In this document: one piece after another, positions 32,642 to 41,389 of the stretch | Layout of the letters: the number at the start of each line of letters is the position of its first letter | How positions within the stretch are numbered: the first letter of the stretch is position 1 | Assembly (NCBI GenBank): GCA_037445635.1 | Contig: JBBIKC010000001.1 | Span: 289,681-353,680, forward strand | DNA length: 64,000 nucleotides | Source: JBFMCC01 sp037445635 | GTDB taxonomy: Bacteria; Chloroflexota; Anaerolineae; Anaerolineales; Villigracilaceae | Reading direction: 5' to 3' | Notes under the pieces: model-generated | Database searches by the model: none | Seen by the model: the letters and a program-made list of their open reading frames with translations, nothing else | What the model was told of the DNA's origin: nothing | Translations under genes and position numbers: made by a program

Positions 32642-32923
32642 CTAACTCAGATCCGAGAACATGTCCCCGCTGTCGTTATCGTCCCAGGTGGAGGCGCGAT
32701 TGAACGCATCAATGTCAGCGGCTGTGAATACAGTCGCCGCAATCGGCAGGGCAACGGGCTGGTCGAGCCCCTGCTCGCAGGCCAGGCACAACATGCCCTT
32801 CGATGTCTTGTTGACGTGCTCGTCGCAATACCCGCGTCCGCAGTTGTAGCAATGCGTGAGCGCCGGATGCTCACAACGATGTGGAACCAGGTACCCTAAA
32901 ATCATCTCGCATTGTTCGGCCAT
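32642..32923 (-). CDS. Small zinc-binding (B-box-like) protein
   Basis: The 93-residue protein from the ATG at 32923 has Cys17, His19, Cys25, Cys28, Cys33, His36, Cys46 and Cys49 in RCEHPALTHCYNCGRGYCDEH and MLCLAC, a pattern suited to two cross-braced zinc ions as in B-box domains. The C-terminal half is a Ser/Asp-rich acidic tail after a short hydrophobic segment (PVALPIAATVF). I recognise no assigned function. It is divergent from the GT4 gene (14 bases apart), so the two starts share control sequence. Longer starts upstream would run into that gene. Confidence 0.7.
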   Translation of the reverse strand: MAEQCEMILGYLVPHRCEHPALTHCYNCGRGYCDEHVNKTSKGMLCLACEQGLDQPVALPIAATVFTAADIDAFNRASTWDDNDSGDMFSDLS

Positions 32924-32937
32924 TCGACACCTCAACC

Positions 32938-34065
32938 ATGAAAATTGCCCTGCTCTCCGAAAAGTATACCCCAGACATCGGCGGACTTGCAATCTCAGCC
33001 GAGCGGCTCGCCCGACTGCTTGCCTCGGCTGGACACCAGGTCCGCGTCTTCGCACCGACCCTAAACCTGCCTCCCTCCGAAACGCGGACTCTCCCCTCGG
33101 GCGGAGTCGGCGTCACGCGCTTCGGCGCGCGCAAGCGCGTGGACGACACGCTCGTGGACTGGTTCGAACTCATCGTCGAGGAACACAAACGCGAAACATT
33201 CGACCTGCTTCACGCCTACTTTCTTCCGCAGGCGGGATTCGTCGCCGCGTATGCAGGAATGTATTTGAACGTGCCGAGCGTTGTCTCCATCCGCGGCAAC
33301 GACATCGAGCGCGCCGCGTTCGACCCGTCCCGCTTTTCGCATGTGATGTACGCGTTGCAGAACGCCCGCGCGGTGACCACCAACGCAAGTGGATTGGCGA
33401 AAAAAGCAAAAGCATTTATTGACAGGGAAATATTTCTCATTCCAAACGGGATTGATACCGATTGCTTCAAGCCCATGCCGAAGAACGAAGGATTGGCTGA
33501 AGCACTTGGTCTTGGCGACTTGCCTGTGATTGGTTTTGTTGGCGAATTGAGAGAAAAAAAGGGAATTCGCCCCCTTCTAACTGGCTACGCGCAGTTGGTC
33601 GAAAAACAACCTGTTACCCTGCTCATGGTCGGTGAGGTGCGACAAGGCGAAGACAGGAAAATCTTCGATGAGTTCCAAAGCGCGAATCCCGATTCCCGAA
33701 TCTTTGTCACAGGCTATGTTCCGCACAATGAAATCCCTGCCTATTATTCACTGATGGATGTCTTCGTTCACCCGTCCCTGCGCGACGGGATGCCGAACGC
33801 GGTACTGGAGGCGATGGCTTGCGGCGTGCCTGTGGTGGCAACTCCCGTTGGCGGGGTTTTGGATGTAGTGAGGAATCGGGAAAACGGGATGCTCGCCCCT
33901 GTCAATGATGCGGGCGCGCTGGCAGACGCGATTCAATGCGTTTTGGATGATTCGACTTTGCGAGAAACTATTTCAAGGTCTGCAAGGGAAACGATCGTCG
34001 AACGATTTCGTCCCGAGCTGGAATTGAATGCAAATCTCGAAGTGTATCGAACGATTCGAGTCTGA
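32938..34065 (+). CDS. GT4-family glycosyltransferase
   Basis: The 375-residue protein starts at an ATG at 32938 with MKIALLSEKYTPDIGGLAISAERLARLL, the standard N-terminal acceptor domain of GT-B, GT4 enzymes. The donor-binding half contains GFVGELREKKGIRPLL and DVFVHPSLRDGMPNAVLEAMACGVPVVATPVGG, the E-x7-E type nucleotide-sugar motif. It transfers a sugar from a nucleotide donor, retaining configuration, probably in exopolysaccharide or glycolipid assembly. Base composition becomes a little lower in GC around 33400-33750, but nothing else suggests transfer. Confidence 0.93.
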   Translation: MKIALLSEKYTPDIGGLAISAERLARLLASAGHQVRVFAPTLNLPPSETRTLPSGGVGVTRFGARKRVDDTLVDWFELIVEEHKRETFDLLHAYFLPQAGFVAAYAGMYLNVPSVVSIRGNDIERAAFDPSRFSHVMYALQNARAVTTNASGLAKKAKAFIDREIFLIPNGIDTDCFKPMPKNEGLAEALGLGDLPVIGFVGELREKKGIRPLLTGYAQLVEKQPVTLLMVGEVRQGEDRKIFDEFQSANPDSRIFVTGYVPHNEIPAYYSLMDVFVHPSLRDGMPNAVLEAMACGVPVVATPVGGVLDVVRNRENGMLAPVNDAGALADAIQCVLDDSTLRETISRSARETIVERFRPELELNANLEVYRTIRV

Positions 34066-34083
34066 TTATTGCGCTTTCAGTTC

Positions 34084-34160
34084 ACGCAAAAAACGCGGAT
34101 GAGCGCGGGGAGATTCAATCTCCGCGTTCTCTGCGCTCGTCCGCGTCCCATTCGAGTCTT
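34084..34160. repeat. Intergenic imperfect palindrome, copy B (probable terminator)
   Basis: ACGCGGATGAGCGCGGGGAGATT pairs imperfectly with the following AATCTCCGCG...GCTCGTCCGCGT. The right arm closely matches that of copy A at 3931-4020, including the trailing CCGCGTCCCATT. It fills the gap between the convergent GT4 and aminotransferase genes, so it may serve as a two-way terminator. Confidence 0.7.
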
Positions 34161-34175
34161 ATCCAGTGGAGAAAT

Positions 34176-35513
34176 TTACACTACACTCTCCATCGCCGCG
34201 CCGAGGCGTTTGACGATCTCGTCCACTTCCTCCTCGTTGATCATAAGCGGAGGCGCGAACGCCAGCACGTTCCCAAGCGGACGGGTCCGCAGGCCGCGAT
34301 CCTGCGCGGCCTTGAAGATTTTCATCGTCATGGCGGGGTCGGGAGTCTTCGCGGATTTATCTGAAACAATCTCCACGCCGCAGACCAGGCCCAGTCCGCG
34401 CACATCGCCGACGAAGGAGAACTCCGCGAGCGACTTCAAGCCGTCGAGCAGGCGCCTGCCCAGAGCCCCCGCGCGCTGGGGATAATTCTCGCGCTCCATG
34501 ATTTCGAGATTCTTCAACCCGACCGCGCAGGCCATGGCGTGACCCGAATAGGTGTAGCCGTGCATATAGGCTTCGGACTCAGCGGCCGACTCCATCGTCT
34601 CGCGAATCTCGTCCGAGATTTGAATCCCGCCGAGTTGGGCATATCCACTCGTGACGGCCTTGGCGAATGAAAGGATGTCGGGTTTGACGTTCCAATGCTT
34701 CAACGCGAACCACTCCCCCGTCCGACCGAAGCCTGTGATGACCTCGTCCGCGATGAACAGGACTTCGTGTTTATCGCAGATGGCGCGCACGAGCGGGAAA
34801 TAATCGTCAGGCGGGACGATGACGCCGCCGACGCCCATGATCGGTTCGGCGATGAACGCCGCAACCGTATCCGCGCCCTCGCGCAGGATCGCCTCTTCCA
34901 GCGCGCGGGCGGCGGCCTGTCCGACGGCCTCACCAGCCCGAAGGTCGCCTTCGAAGCGGTAGGGATTCGGCGCGGGGATGTGGACGAATCCGTCCACGGC
35001 GGGTCCGAACATGGTCTGGTATTTTTCGAGTCCAGTGGCGAACGTGGCGGCCAGAGTCACGCCATGGTAGGAACCCTTGCGGGCGATGATCTTATACTTT
35101 CCAGGCTTGCCCTTTCGCTTCCAATAATAGCGGGCGGTCTTGAACGCCGAGTCGTTCGACTCGGATCCGCCCGAAGTGAAGAAGGTGGTGTTGAGGCCGT
35201 CGTAGGCGAAGCCTGCCAACTTGTCCGCGAGTTGAATCGAGGGGAGGTTGGTCATGCCCGAAAAATTGGACGTGAACGCCAGCCGCTTCATTTGGTCGTG
35301 CGCCGCCTGCGCCAGTTCCTCACGGCCGTATCCCGCATTGACGTTCCACAGGCCCGCCATGCCGTCCAGGATTTTCTGTCCGTCCGCGGTGTACAGCCAC
35401 ACCCCCTCCCCGCGTTCGATCACGAGCGGATTGGCATGAGACTTCGGGTGATATACTGGATGCAATTGTCTTTTGTCCCTGTCCACCCATTGCGCGATGT
35501 CGTACTTTGTCAT
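34176..35513 (-). CDS. Class III pyridoxal phosphate aminotransferase
   Basis: From the ATG at 35513 the protein has 445 residues and starts MTKYDIAQWVDRDKRQLHPVYH. Class III features are present: FFTSGGSESNDSAFKTAR near 105-122, VLFIADEVITGFGRTGEWFA near 238-257, and the PLP lysine in DILSFAKAVTSGYAQLGG near 268-285. The family includes omega-amino acid:pyruvate, taurine, putrescine and similar aminotransferases; the N-terminal HPVYHP pattern fits the omega-amino acid group. Longer in-frame starts up to 35810 would overlap the moxR gene and are unlikely. It is convergent with the GT4 gene. Confidence 0.92.
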   Translation of the reverse strand: MTKYDIAQWVDRDKRQLHPVYHPKSHANPLVIERGEGVWLYTADGQKILDGMAGLWNVNAGYGREELAQAAHDQMKRLAFTSNFSGMTNLPSIQLADKLAGFAYDGLNTTFFTSGGSESNDSAFKTARYYWKRKGKPGKYKIIARKGSYHGVTLAATFATGLEKYQTMFGPAVDGFVHIPAPNPYRFEGDLRAGEAVGQAAARALEEAILREGADTVAAFIAEPIMGVGGVIVPPDDYFPLVRAICDKHEVLFIADEVITGFGRTGEWFALKHWNVKPDILSFAKAVTSGYAQLGGIQISDEIRETMESAAESEAYMHGYTYSGHAMACAVGLKNLEIMERENYPQRAGALGRRLLDGLKSLAEFSFVGDVRGLGLVCGVEIVSDKSAKTPDPAMTMKIFKAAQDRGLRTRPLGNVLAFAPPLMINEEEVDEIVKRLGAAMESVV

Positions 35514-35640
35514 GGCGCCTCCTCGTCGAGCGATGATACTTATCTGTATTTTAGCGTTTTTTGGCAAAAGTGTGATACCCTCAAAACGAGACGAAAGCCC
35601 GAACGATCCTTGAGCCGTCCCAATACTATAAAGGTATATC

Positions 35641-36597
35641 ATGACAAATCTCTTCGACTCGACCCAGACCGTAAAATCCGAACTCAACAAACAGAAATAC
35701 ATCGCCTCCGATGAGATCGCGACGATTGTGTACCTCGCGCAGAAACTCGGCAAACCGCTTCTCACGGAGGGTCCCGCCGGCGTGGGCAAGACGGAACTCG
35801 CCAAAGCCATCGCGGGCGCGACAGCACGCGAGTTGATCCGCCTGCAGTGCTACGAGGGGCTGGACGAATCAAAAGCGTTGTACGAGTGGGAATACTCGAA
35901 GCAATTGCTGTACACGCAGTTGCTGCGCGAGAAATTGAATGACACGCTCGGCAAAGCCGAGTCGCTCGCCGAAGCCGCCGATCAACTCGCCAAAGAGGAA
36001 GATGTCTTTTTCTCCGAGCGCTTCCTGCTCATGCGCCCACTTTTGAAAGCCATTTTGAGCGACCGGCCAACTGTCCTGCTGATTGACGAAATTGACCGCG
36101 CCGACGCGGAGTTCGAAGCCTTCCTGCTCGAAGTGTTGAGCGACTTTCAAGTATCGGTGCCGGAACTGGGAACGCTGACCGCCAAACACAAACCGTTCGT
36201 GGTGCTGACCTCCAACAACACGCGCGAACTTTCCGAAGCGTTGAAGCGCCGCTGCCTGTACCTGTTCATTGATTACCCCACCGTCGAGGAGGAATTGGCG
36301 GTGGTGCGGCTAAAAGTCCCCGATTTGAATCCCAAACTGGCGCGGCAGGCCGTAGAATTTGTCCACAAACTGCGCAACGGAGACCTGCGAAAATCCCCCT
36401 CCATCAGCGAAACGCTGGATTGGGCGAACGCGCTCGTGGCGTTGAACGCTTCCAATCTGGATAAGGACACGCTGGAGGATACACTCTCTGTCCTGCTCAA
36501 ACACGAAGCGGACCTGCAAAAAGCGAAACGGCAGATGATCAATCCGCCGCCGCCGAGGCAGAGACCGGATGAACTTGGAAGGTTTTCGGGAAATTAG
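35641..36597 (+). CDS. MoxR-family AAA+ ATPase
   Basis: The 318-residue protein has the Walker A motif GPAGVGKTELAKAI near residues 43-56, Walker B VLLIDEIDRADAEFEAFLLE near 143-162, sensor 1 VLTSNNTRELSEALKRRC near 187-204, and a C-terminal lid domain. MoxR ATPases work as chaperone-like remodelers, usually with a VWA-domain partner, in maturing enzyme complexes. The VWA partner gene lies at 37180, but two small genes are now between them. It belongs to the CoxD-like branch judging by its coupling to a CoxE-like VWA protein. Confidence 0.93.
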   Translation: MTNLFDSTQTVKSELNKQKYIASDEIATIVYLAQKLGKPLLTEGPAGVGKTELAKAIAGATARELIRLQCYEGLDESKALYEWEYSKQLLYTQLLREKLNDTLGKAESLAEAADQLAKEEDVFFSERFLLMRPLLKAILSDRPTVLLIDEIDRADAEFEAFLLEVLSDFQVSVPELGTLTAKHKPFVVLTSNNTRELSEALKRRCLYLFIDYPTVEEELAVVRLKVPDLNPKLARQAVEFVHKLRNGDLRKSPSISETLDWANALVALNASNLDKDTLEDTLSVLLKHEADLQKAKRQMINPPPPRQRPDELGRFSGN

Positions 36598-36627
36598 CAT
36601 CGCGGAATATGGGAGTATAATTTTTTC

Positions 36628-36879
36628 ATGCCGAATTGGAGTCGCTTCACGCCCGCCGATTTTGAATACGACTTTGAAAACGACGAACTGAATGCGCATC
36701 ACATCACTTTCAGCGAAGCAGTGGAATGTTTTTTCTCCGATTTCGAAGTGCGGCGGAATAAATCGTACAAAGATCGCTATCAATTGATCGGTAAAACCAT
36801 CGGCGGGCGGCGCCTCAAGATCATCTTTCAACTCAAACCAGGAAATATCGTCCGAATTATTACTGGATGGCAGATATGA
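36628..36879 (+). CDS. BrnT-like toxin of a type II toxin-antitoxin pair
   Basis: The 83-residue protein matches the BrnT pattern: an early aromatic/acidic segment FTPADFEYDFENDELNAHHITFSEAVECFF, then DRYQLIGKTIGGRRLKIIFQL and a final strand VRIITGWQI. BrnT is a RelE-fold ribonuclease neutralised by BrnA. The gene is followed at once by a small DNA-binding-type protein whose start overlaps its stop, the usual brnT-brnA order. Overall similarity by eye is moderate. GC content falls at the upstream gap (tataattttttcatg), which may contain its own promoter. Confidence 0.75.
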   Translation: MPNWSRFTPADFEYDFENDELNAHHITFSEAVECFFSDFEVRRNKSYKDRYQLIGKTIGGRRLKIIFQLKPGNIVRIITGWQI

Positions 36880-37157
36880 ACAAGAGAACCAAATTAACCG
36901 AACAAGAAATTGACCAGATCGTGGTCTCTCAAGCGGAAGATGATACAGCCTGGGAGAAACCCGTGCGCGTGCGCAGGACAAAGCCTGCTTCAGTTTCCAT
37001 TCCGCCTGAACTCGCGGCGCGAGCAGCGTTTTTGGCGCAGGCGCATAGGAAGAAAAGTCTCGAGGAATGGCTGAGGCACATCATCGAGGAGCGAATCGAG
37101 TTGGAGGAAGCCGCGTTTGTTGGAGTGAAACAGGATTTATCAGCCAAAACGGGCTGA
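36867..37157 (+). CDS. BrnA/CopG-like antitoxin
   Basis: The 96-residue protein has a charged N-terminal half (about 1-45; toxin-binding type) and a C-terminal block VSIPPELAARAAFLAQAHRKKSLEEWLRHIIEER that resembles a ribbon-helix-helix or related dimerisation/DNA-binding domain. The start is either ATG at 36867 or ATG at 36876, the latter forming an ATGA overlap with the toxin stop. It would bind the toxin and autoregulate the pair. It lies 22 bases before the VWA gene. Confidence 0.7.
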   Translation: MADMNKRTKLTEQEIDQIVVSQAEDDTAWEKPVRVRRTKPASVSIPPELAARAAFLAQAHRKKSLEEWLRHIIEERIELEEAAFVGVKQDLSAKTG

Positions 37158-37179
37158 CGGTGAATTTCGGCCATCTGAT

Positions 37180-38559
37180 ATGGAATCCCGCATCTTACAG
37201 TTAATCTCAGCGTTACGCGCCAGCGGGGTGCGCGTGTCGCTCGCGGAATCGGCGGAGGCGTTCTCCGCCGTTGACCTGATGGGGATTCAAGACCGCGAGC
37301 AGTTTCGATTATCCCTGCGCGCCACGCTCATCAAGGACGTGAAAGACATCCCCACCTTCGACAAATTATTCCCGCTCTTCTTCGGCACAGGACAGCCGCC
37401 CCCGATGATGGGCGGAAACCCGCTGGATGAGATGACGCCCGAAGAGGCGCAGATGCTGGCGGAGGCGCTGCGTCAGTTTGCGCAGAGTCTGCGTCAGCGG
37501 ATGGAAAGGCTGATGAACGGCGAGCCGCTTTCGAGGTCCGAGTTGGAAGCGCTGGGGCAGTTGGTCGGTCTCAATCAGGCGGATGACCTCCGTTATCAAA
37601 ACTGGATGGCGCAGCGCATGATGCGCGCACTGGCGTTCCCCGAAGTGCGCGAAGCGTTGAAGGAGTTGTTGGAACAACTCAAGCAAATGGGCATGAGCCG
37701 CGACCGCATCGAGCAAATCCAAAACGCAATTCAACAGAATATGCACGGGATGCGCGAACAGATCGAGCAGTTTGCAGGCGAACGTATTGCCGAGAACCTG
37801 AGCGAAAAGCCGCGCGGCGAGCGCAGGGACGATCTGATCAACCGTCCGTTCCACGCGCTCTCGGATGAGGAGAAAAAGATTTTGCAGCGCGAGGTGAAGC
37901 GGCTTGCCGCCATGCTGCGCACGCGCATTGCGCTGCGGCAAAAGCGCGCCAAGAGCGGTCAACTCGACCCCAAGGCAACGATTCGCAGAAACCTGAAATA
38001 TCACGGCGTGCCGATGGAAATCCTGCACAAGGACCGCACGCGCAAGCCCAAGATTGTGGTCCTTTGCGACATCAGTACCTCGATGCGTTTCTGTTCGGAG
38101 TTGATGTTGAGTTTTCTGTATGCGCTGCAGGGACAGGTGCGCAAGACGCACGCCTTCGCCTTCATTGACCATCTCGAATATATTTCGGAGGACTTCAACG
38201 GTTCGAACGCAGACGAGGCGATTGCTTCCGTCCTTTGGCGCATGCCCAGCGGACACTACAACACCGACCTGGGCTGGGCGCTGCAGAATTTTCAAGACGA
38301 GTACATGGACACGCTCAACGGCGGGACGACGCTCATCATCGTGGGCGACGGACGCAACAATTACTACGACCCGCGCCTCGACATTTTCTCCACGATGACC
38401 CGCCGCGCCGCACGGACCATCTGGCTGAATCCCGAACCGCCTCAATTGTGGCACGGCGACAGCGACATGCCCAGGTATGCGCCGCTGTGTAGCAATGTGT
38501 TGAAGGTCAGCAATTTGAGGGAGTTGGCGAACGCGGTGGATGCGCTGTTGGGCGGTTAA
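37180..38559 (+). CDS. VWA-domain protein (CoxE-like), MoxR partner
   Basis: The 459-residue protein has an N-terminal CoxE-like region (SALRASGVRVSLAESAEAFSAV; TLIKDVKDIPTFDKLFPLFF), a helical Gln/Met/Arg-rich middle (about 80-230), and a C-terminal von Willebrand A domain with the metal-ion site DISTSMRF near residue 295 and later Asp/Thr positions (HYNTDLGWAL, VGDGRNNYYDPRLD). With MoxR it would form a remodeling pair that matures a metal- or cofactor-dependent enzyme, as CoxDE do for CO dehydrogenase. No obvious client enzyme is adjacent. Confidence 0.9.
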   Translation: MESRILQLISALRASGVRVSLAESAEAFSAVDLMGIQDREQFRLSLRATLIKDVKDIPTFDKLFPLFFGTGQPPPMMGGNPLDEMTPEEAQMLAEALRQFAQSLRQRMERLMNGEPLSRSELEALGQLVGLNQADDLRYQNWMAQRMMRALAFPEVREALKELLEQLKQMGMSRDRIEQIQNAIQQNMHGMREQIEQFAGERIAENLSEKPRGERRDDLINRPFHALSDEEKKILQREVKRLAAMLRTRIALRQKRAKSGQLDPKATIRRNLKYHGVPMEILHKDRTRKPKIVVLCDISTSMRFCSELMLSFLYALQGQVRKTHAFAFIDHLEYISEDFNGSNADEAIASVLWRMPSGHYNTDLGWALQNFQDEYMDTLNGGTTLIIVGDGRNNYYDPRLDIFSTMTRRAARTIWLNPEPPQLWHGDSDMPRYAPLCSNVLKVSNLRELANAVDALLGG

Positions 38560-38835
38560 TTTTGGATATTCCGAGTCCTTGCCGCTTGACTAGCTAGCCC
38601 CGCATGTCCGCCATACCATATACCACTTTCAAAGATTTCTTGTCGCAGGAAGAATTGGCATAGGGCGATTTCCGATTTTGCCGCTTGAATTTTCCAAAAA
38701 AAGTTGTAAAATGATGTAAAATCTGCACCAAACAAGGCAATTCAGGTTTAGTTTTCGGTTACTCAGGTAGTCCAATATACCAGGAACCACTTTAACGGTT
38801 TTCGGGCTCTAACGCTTTGAATCAGGAAGTGGTTG
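38560..38835. other. Intergenic region before the GntR regulator
   Basis: This 276-base gap follows the VWA gene. It contains a good sigma-70-type promoter at 38685-38713 and a long leader of about 120 bases before the GntR start. I saw no coding potential and no clear terminator. The leader is AT-richer than its surroundings and could hold operators for the regulator itself, though I could not define a palindrome with confidence. Confidence 0.6.
38685..38713 (+). promoter_or_regulatory. Sigma-70-type promoter before gntR-like gene
   Basis: TTGAAT (38685-38690), 17-base spacer, TAAAAT (38708-38713). A second TAAAAT-like hexamer follows nine bases later. It would drive the GntR regulator and possibly the downstream permease cluster, which has no obvious promoter of its own. 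Confidence 0.65.
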
Positions 38836-39633
38836 ATGGCCGAAGAAATCCACAAATCCTTGTATAGTCGAATTCAGGAGTACATCGCCGAGTTGATCCT
38901 TTCCGGCAAACTGGCTCCCGAAAGCAGGATTCAATCCGAACGCGAGTTCAGTGAGGATTTGGGAGTCAGCCGCATGACGGTTCGCCGCGCGCTGACGGAA
39001 TTGGTCAACGAGGGTCTGCTCGAGCGGAGGCACGGCTCGGGGACGTACGTGGCCAAGCCCAAGGTCACGTATGAAGCGGGGGAGTTAGTGAATTACGCGC
39101 AAGCCATGCAGCAGCGAAACATCGCAACGAGCAGTCAGTTACTCGAGTTCAGCGAGATCGCCGCCAGCCGCCGCCTTGCGGAATTGCTGAAAATCGAAAT
39201 CGGGAACCCGATTCATCGCATTGACATCCTGCGCCTTGCCAACCGCGTTCCGGTGATTCTGGAGCGCGTTTTCTTTCCATGTGCGCGCTTTCCAAATCTG
39301 GAGGAGTGGGACTTGGAAAAAAGTTCCATTTACGATCTCATCACCACTGTTTACAACGTCCAGATCGGCCAAATCTCACAGACGGTCGAGGCGGTCGCGG
39401 CGACGGAAATGGTCGCTCAGCAACTGCGCATCGAGGAAAATTTCCCCCTCCTGATGCTTTCGCGGCTCATCTATCAAAAGGATACAACTTTACCGGTCGT
39501 GTTCTCGCAGGATTTCCTGCGCAGCGATTATGCAAGGATTCATTCCACCGTTCAGTATGACGAACTTGGCCTTTCGGGGAATTTCAGCCCGCCAGGAAAG
39601 GAGGAAGCCGCTTATAAAACAGAATCGCCCTGA
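38836..39633 (+). CDS. GntR-family (HutC subfamily) transcriptional regulator
   Basis: From the ATG at 38836 the protein has 265 residues. The winged helix-turn-helix occupies about residues 5-75: SRIQEYIAELILSGKLAPESRIQSERE and VSRMTVRRALTELVNEGLLERRHGSGTYVA. The rest is a UTRA ligand-binding domain (about 90-245) with IHRIDILRLANRVPVILERVFFP. HutC-type regulators respond to amino acids, sugars or their phosphates and usually repress adjacent catabolic genes. The APC permease gene follows by 43 bases, so it likely controls the cluster running to about 46572. Confidence 0.92.
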   Translation: MAEEIHKSLYSRIQEYIAELILSGKLAPESRIQSEREFSEDLGVSRMTVRRALTELVNEGLLERRHGSGTYVAKPKVTYEAGELVNYAQAMQQRNIATSSQLLEFSEIAASRRLAELLKIEIGNPIHRIDILRLANRVPVILERVFFPCARFPNLEEWDLEKSSIYDLITTVYNVQIGQISQTVEAVAATEMVAQQLRIEENFPLLMLSRLIYQKDTTLPVVFSQDFLRSDYARIHSTVQYDELGLSGNFSPPGKEEAAYKTESP

Positions 39634-39676
39634 TCCGCGTATTTGTGTAATCAATTTTTGAAAGGAGAAACTTACA

Positions 39677-41308
39677 ATGGCTGAAATGGTCGTACCCGCT
39701 GGCGCACAAGGCAAAAAACTTTACGCCCGCAAGAGTTCAGGCCTCGTCAGGACAATTGGTGTCTTTGGCGCCATGGTTTTCGGCGTTCACTGCATCAGCC
39801 TCTCTTCCTCGGGCCTGATCCCGTTCTCCTGGGTGGCCGGGGTCTGGCCCGGAAGCAGCATCATCGGCGTGTTGACGGTGGCCATGTTCTTCTGCCTCTT
39901 CCACGCCTATACATACGCCGTGATCGGCGCAACGATGCCCCGTTCCGCCGCAGACTATACGCTGGCAAGCCGCACCCTCAGCGCTCCCCTGGCGTTCGCC
40001 GCCTCGTGGACCCTGGTCATTTTCAGCGCAATGGTGGCGGGCGCCCTGATTGCATGGATTCCCAAAACCGCGATCCCCGTTCTCTTCCGAACGATGGGCA
40101 TCGTGATGAATAACCAATCCTATCTACAATTTGCGGACTGGTCCGTCACGCCAATCGGCATCGTGGTGATCGGCACAATCTGCGCCATCGTCACGTTCGT
40201 TACCATGATCCTGCCCACACGCACGATCCTGCGTATCCTGGAAGTCGGTTTCTTCCTCGGTCTGCTCGCCTGGGTGATCCTGTACTTCCAGCTTGGCACA
40301 GCCGCCAAGGATGCATTCCCAGCCGCATGGGACAAATTCATGGGCGCCGGTAGTTACGCAGCGCGCATAGACCTTGCCAAGGCAAACGGCATGGTAGTCA
40401 ACCCGAACGTCGCTGTCATGAGCCTGGCCGGTCTGATCATGGGATTCTGGATCTTCTACGGCTATTACATCCCAACCTTCTTTGCAGGCGAGGTGAAACA
40501 AGCCGAGAATACCCTGATCTCCGGTTCATGGGCGTCCCTGCTTTCCACCTGGGCGATTTTCGTCGTGGCGGCCATCCTGCTCCAGAGGCTGGTGCCACTC
40601 GAATGGATTGCGGCAGAGTCCTATCTCAGCAACGCAGGCATCGCCGAAGCCAATCCAATGCCGTGGATCACCTTCTACGCGGCGATCCTGCAACCCCAGG
40701 TCATCCTGCTGTGGATCGTGGCGATTGCCTGGGTATATACCCTCATCAACCTGGCGCAGACCTACTTCTTCTATTGCAGCCGCATCATCTTCGCTTGGTC
40801 GTTCGACCGCCTGATCCCTGAGAAGGTGTGCTACATTCACCCGACCCTGAACAGCCCAATCATCGCCATCGCCATCATCACACTGATCGCGGAGGTCGGT
40901 GTACTGGATGCCTCCGGCTGGCTGTGGCCCGGAAGTGTGATGGGCGCGCAGTTGAACTTCGTGTTCTTCGCGGTCTGCACGCAGTTGGTGCCGGTCCTGG
41001 CAATGACCCTCTTCCCCTTCACCAAGCCTGACCTCTTCGAGAATGCCAGCGCCTTCGTGAAGAGGAAGTTTGGCAAAGTGCCCGTGATTACCATCGTCGG
41101 CGCGATTACCATGGCCTACCTGTTGTGGATGATCATTGCTTCCTTCCTGTTCCCGGCAGTCGGCGGCAGAATTGGCCCCGGCACGCTTGGGACTCTCGCG
41201 GGCTTCATCATCAGCGGCCTGATCGTCTTCTACGTCGCCCGCGCCTATCGCATGAAAAAGGAAGGCATTGACATCAACTGGACCTTCCAGTCCGTGCCGC
41301 CCATCTAG
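39677..41308 (+). CDS. APC-superfamily amino acid/amine permease
   Basis: The 543-residue protein has about twelve to fourteen membrane segments. The N-terminal region GLVRTIGVFGAMVFGVHCISLSSSG contains the GxG-type broken helix of APC transporters. It would import an amino acid, amine or similar solute by proton or sodium symport. It is longer than the common 450-residue members. AAAGGAG precedes the ATG. Position directly after a HutC-type regulator and before catabolic-type enzymes suggests it brings in the inducing substrate. A strong hairpin at 41331-41364 follows it. Confidence 0.9.
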   Translation: MAEMVVPAGAQGKKLYARKSSGLVRTIGVFGAMVFGVHCISLSSSGLIPFSWVAGVWPGSSIIGVLTVAMFFCLFHAYTYAVIGATMPRSAADYTLASRTLSAPLAFAASWTLVIFSAMVAGALIAWIPKTAIPVLFRTMGIVMNNQSYLQFADWSVTPIGIVVIGTICAIVTFVTMILPTRTILRILEVGFFLGLLAWVILYFQLGTAAKDAFPAAWDKFMGAGSYAARIDLAKANGMVVNPNVAVMSLAGLIMGFWIFYGYYIPTFFAGEVKQAENTLISGSWASLLSTWAIFVVAAILLQRLVPLEWIAAESYLSNAGIAEANPMPWITFYAAILQPQVILLWIVAIAWVYTLINLAQTYFFYCSRIIFAWSFDRLIPEKVCYIHPTLNSPIIAIAIITLIAEVGVLDASGWLWPGSVMGAQLNFVFFAVCTQLVPVLAMTLFPFTKPDLFENASAFVKRKFGKVPVITIVGAITMAYLLWMIIASFLFPAVGGRIGPGTLGTLAGFIISGLIVFYVARAYRMKKEGIDINWTFQSVPPI

Positions 41309-41330
41309 TTCGTCCGATTTGAACGATCTG

Positions 41331-41364
41331 CCAGTGGTTCGGTGGACATTCGCCGAACCACTGG
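41331..41364 (+). terminator. Long hairpin after the permease gene
   Basis: CCAGTGGTTCGG (41331-41342) pairs perfectly over 12 bases with CCGAACCACTGG (41353-41364) around a 10-base loop. There is no T-run after it, so it may be an attenuator, an RNA stabiliser or a processing site that sets permease expression above that of the downstream enzymes rather than a full terminator. Confidence 0.7.
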
Positions 41365-41389
41365 AAACTTTCATCCTCTGGAGTCTTCA

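Noticed and set aside
34176..35810. Long N-terminal extension of the class III aminotransferase to 35810
   Set aside because: The extension overlaps the moxR coding sequence on the other strand and has no conserved residues; the ATG at 35513 gives the standard N-terminus.
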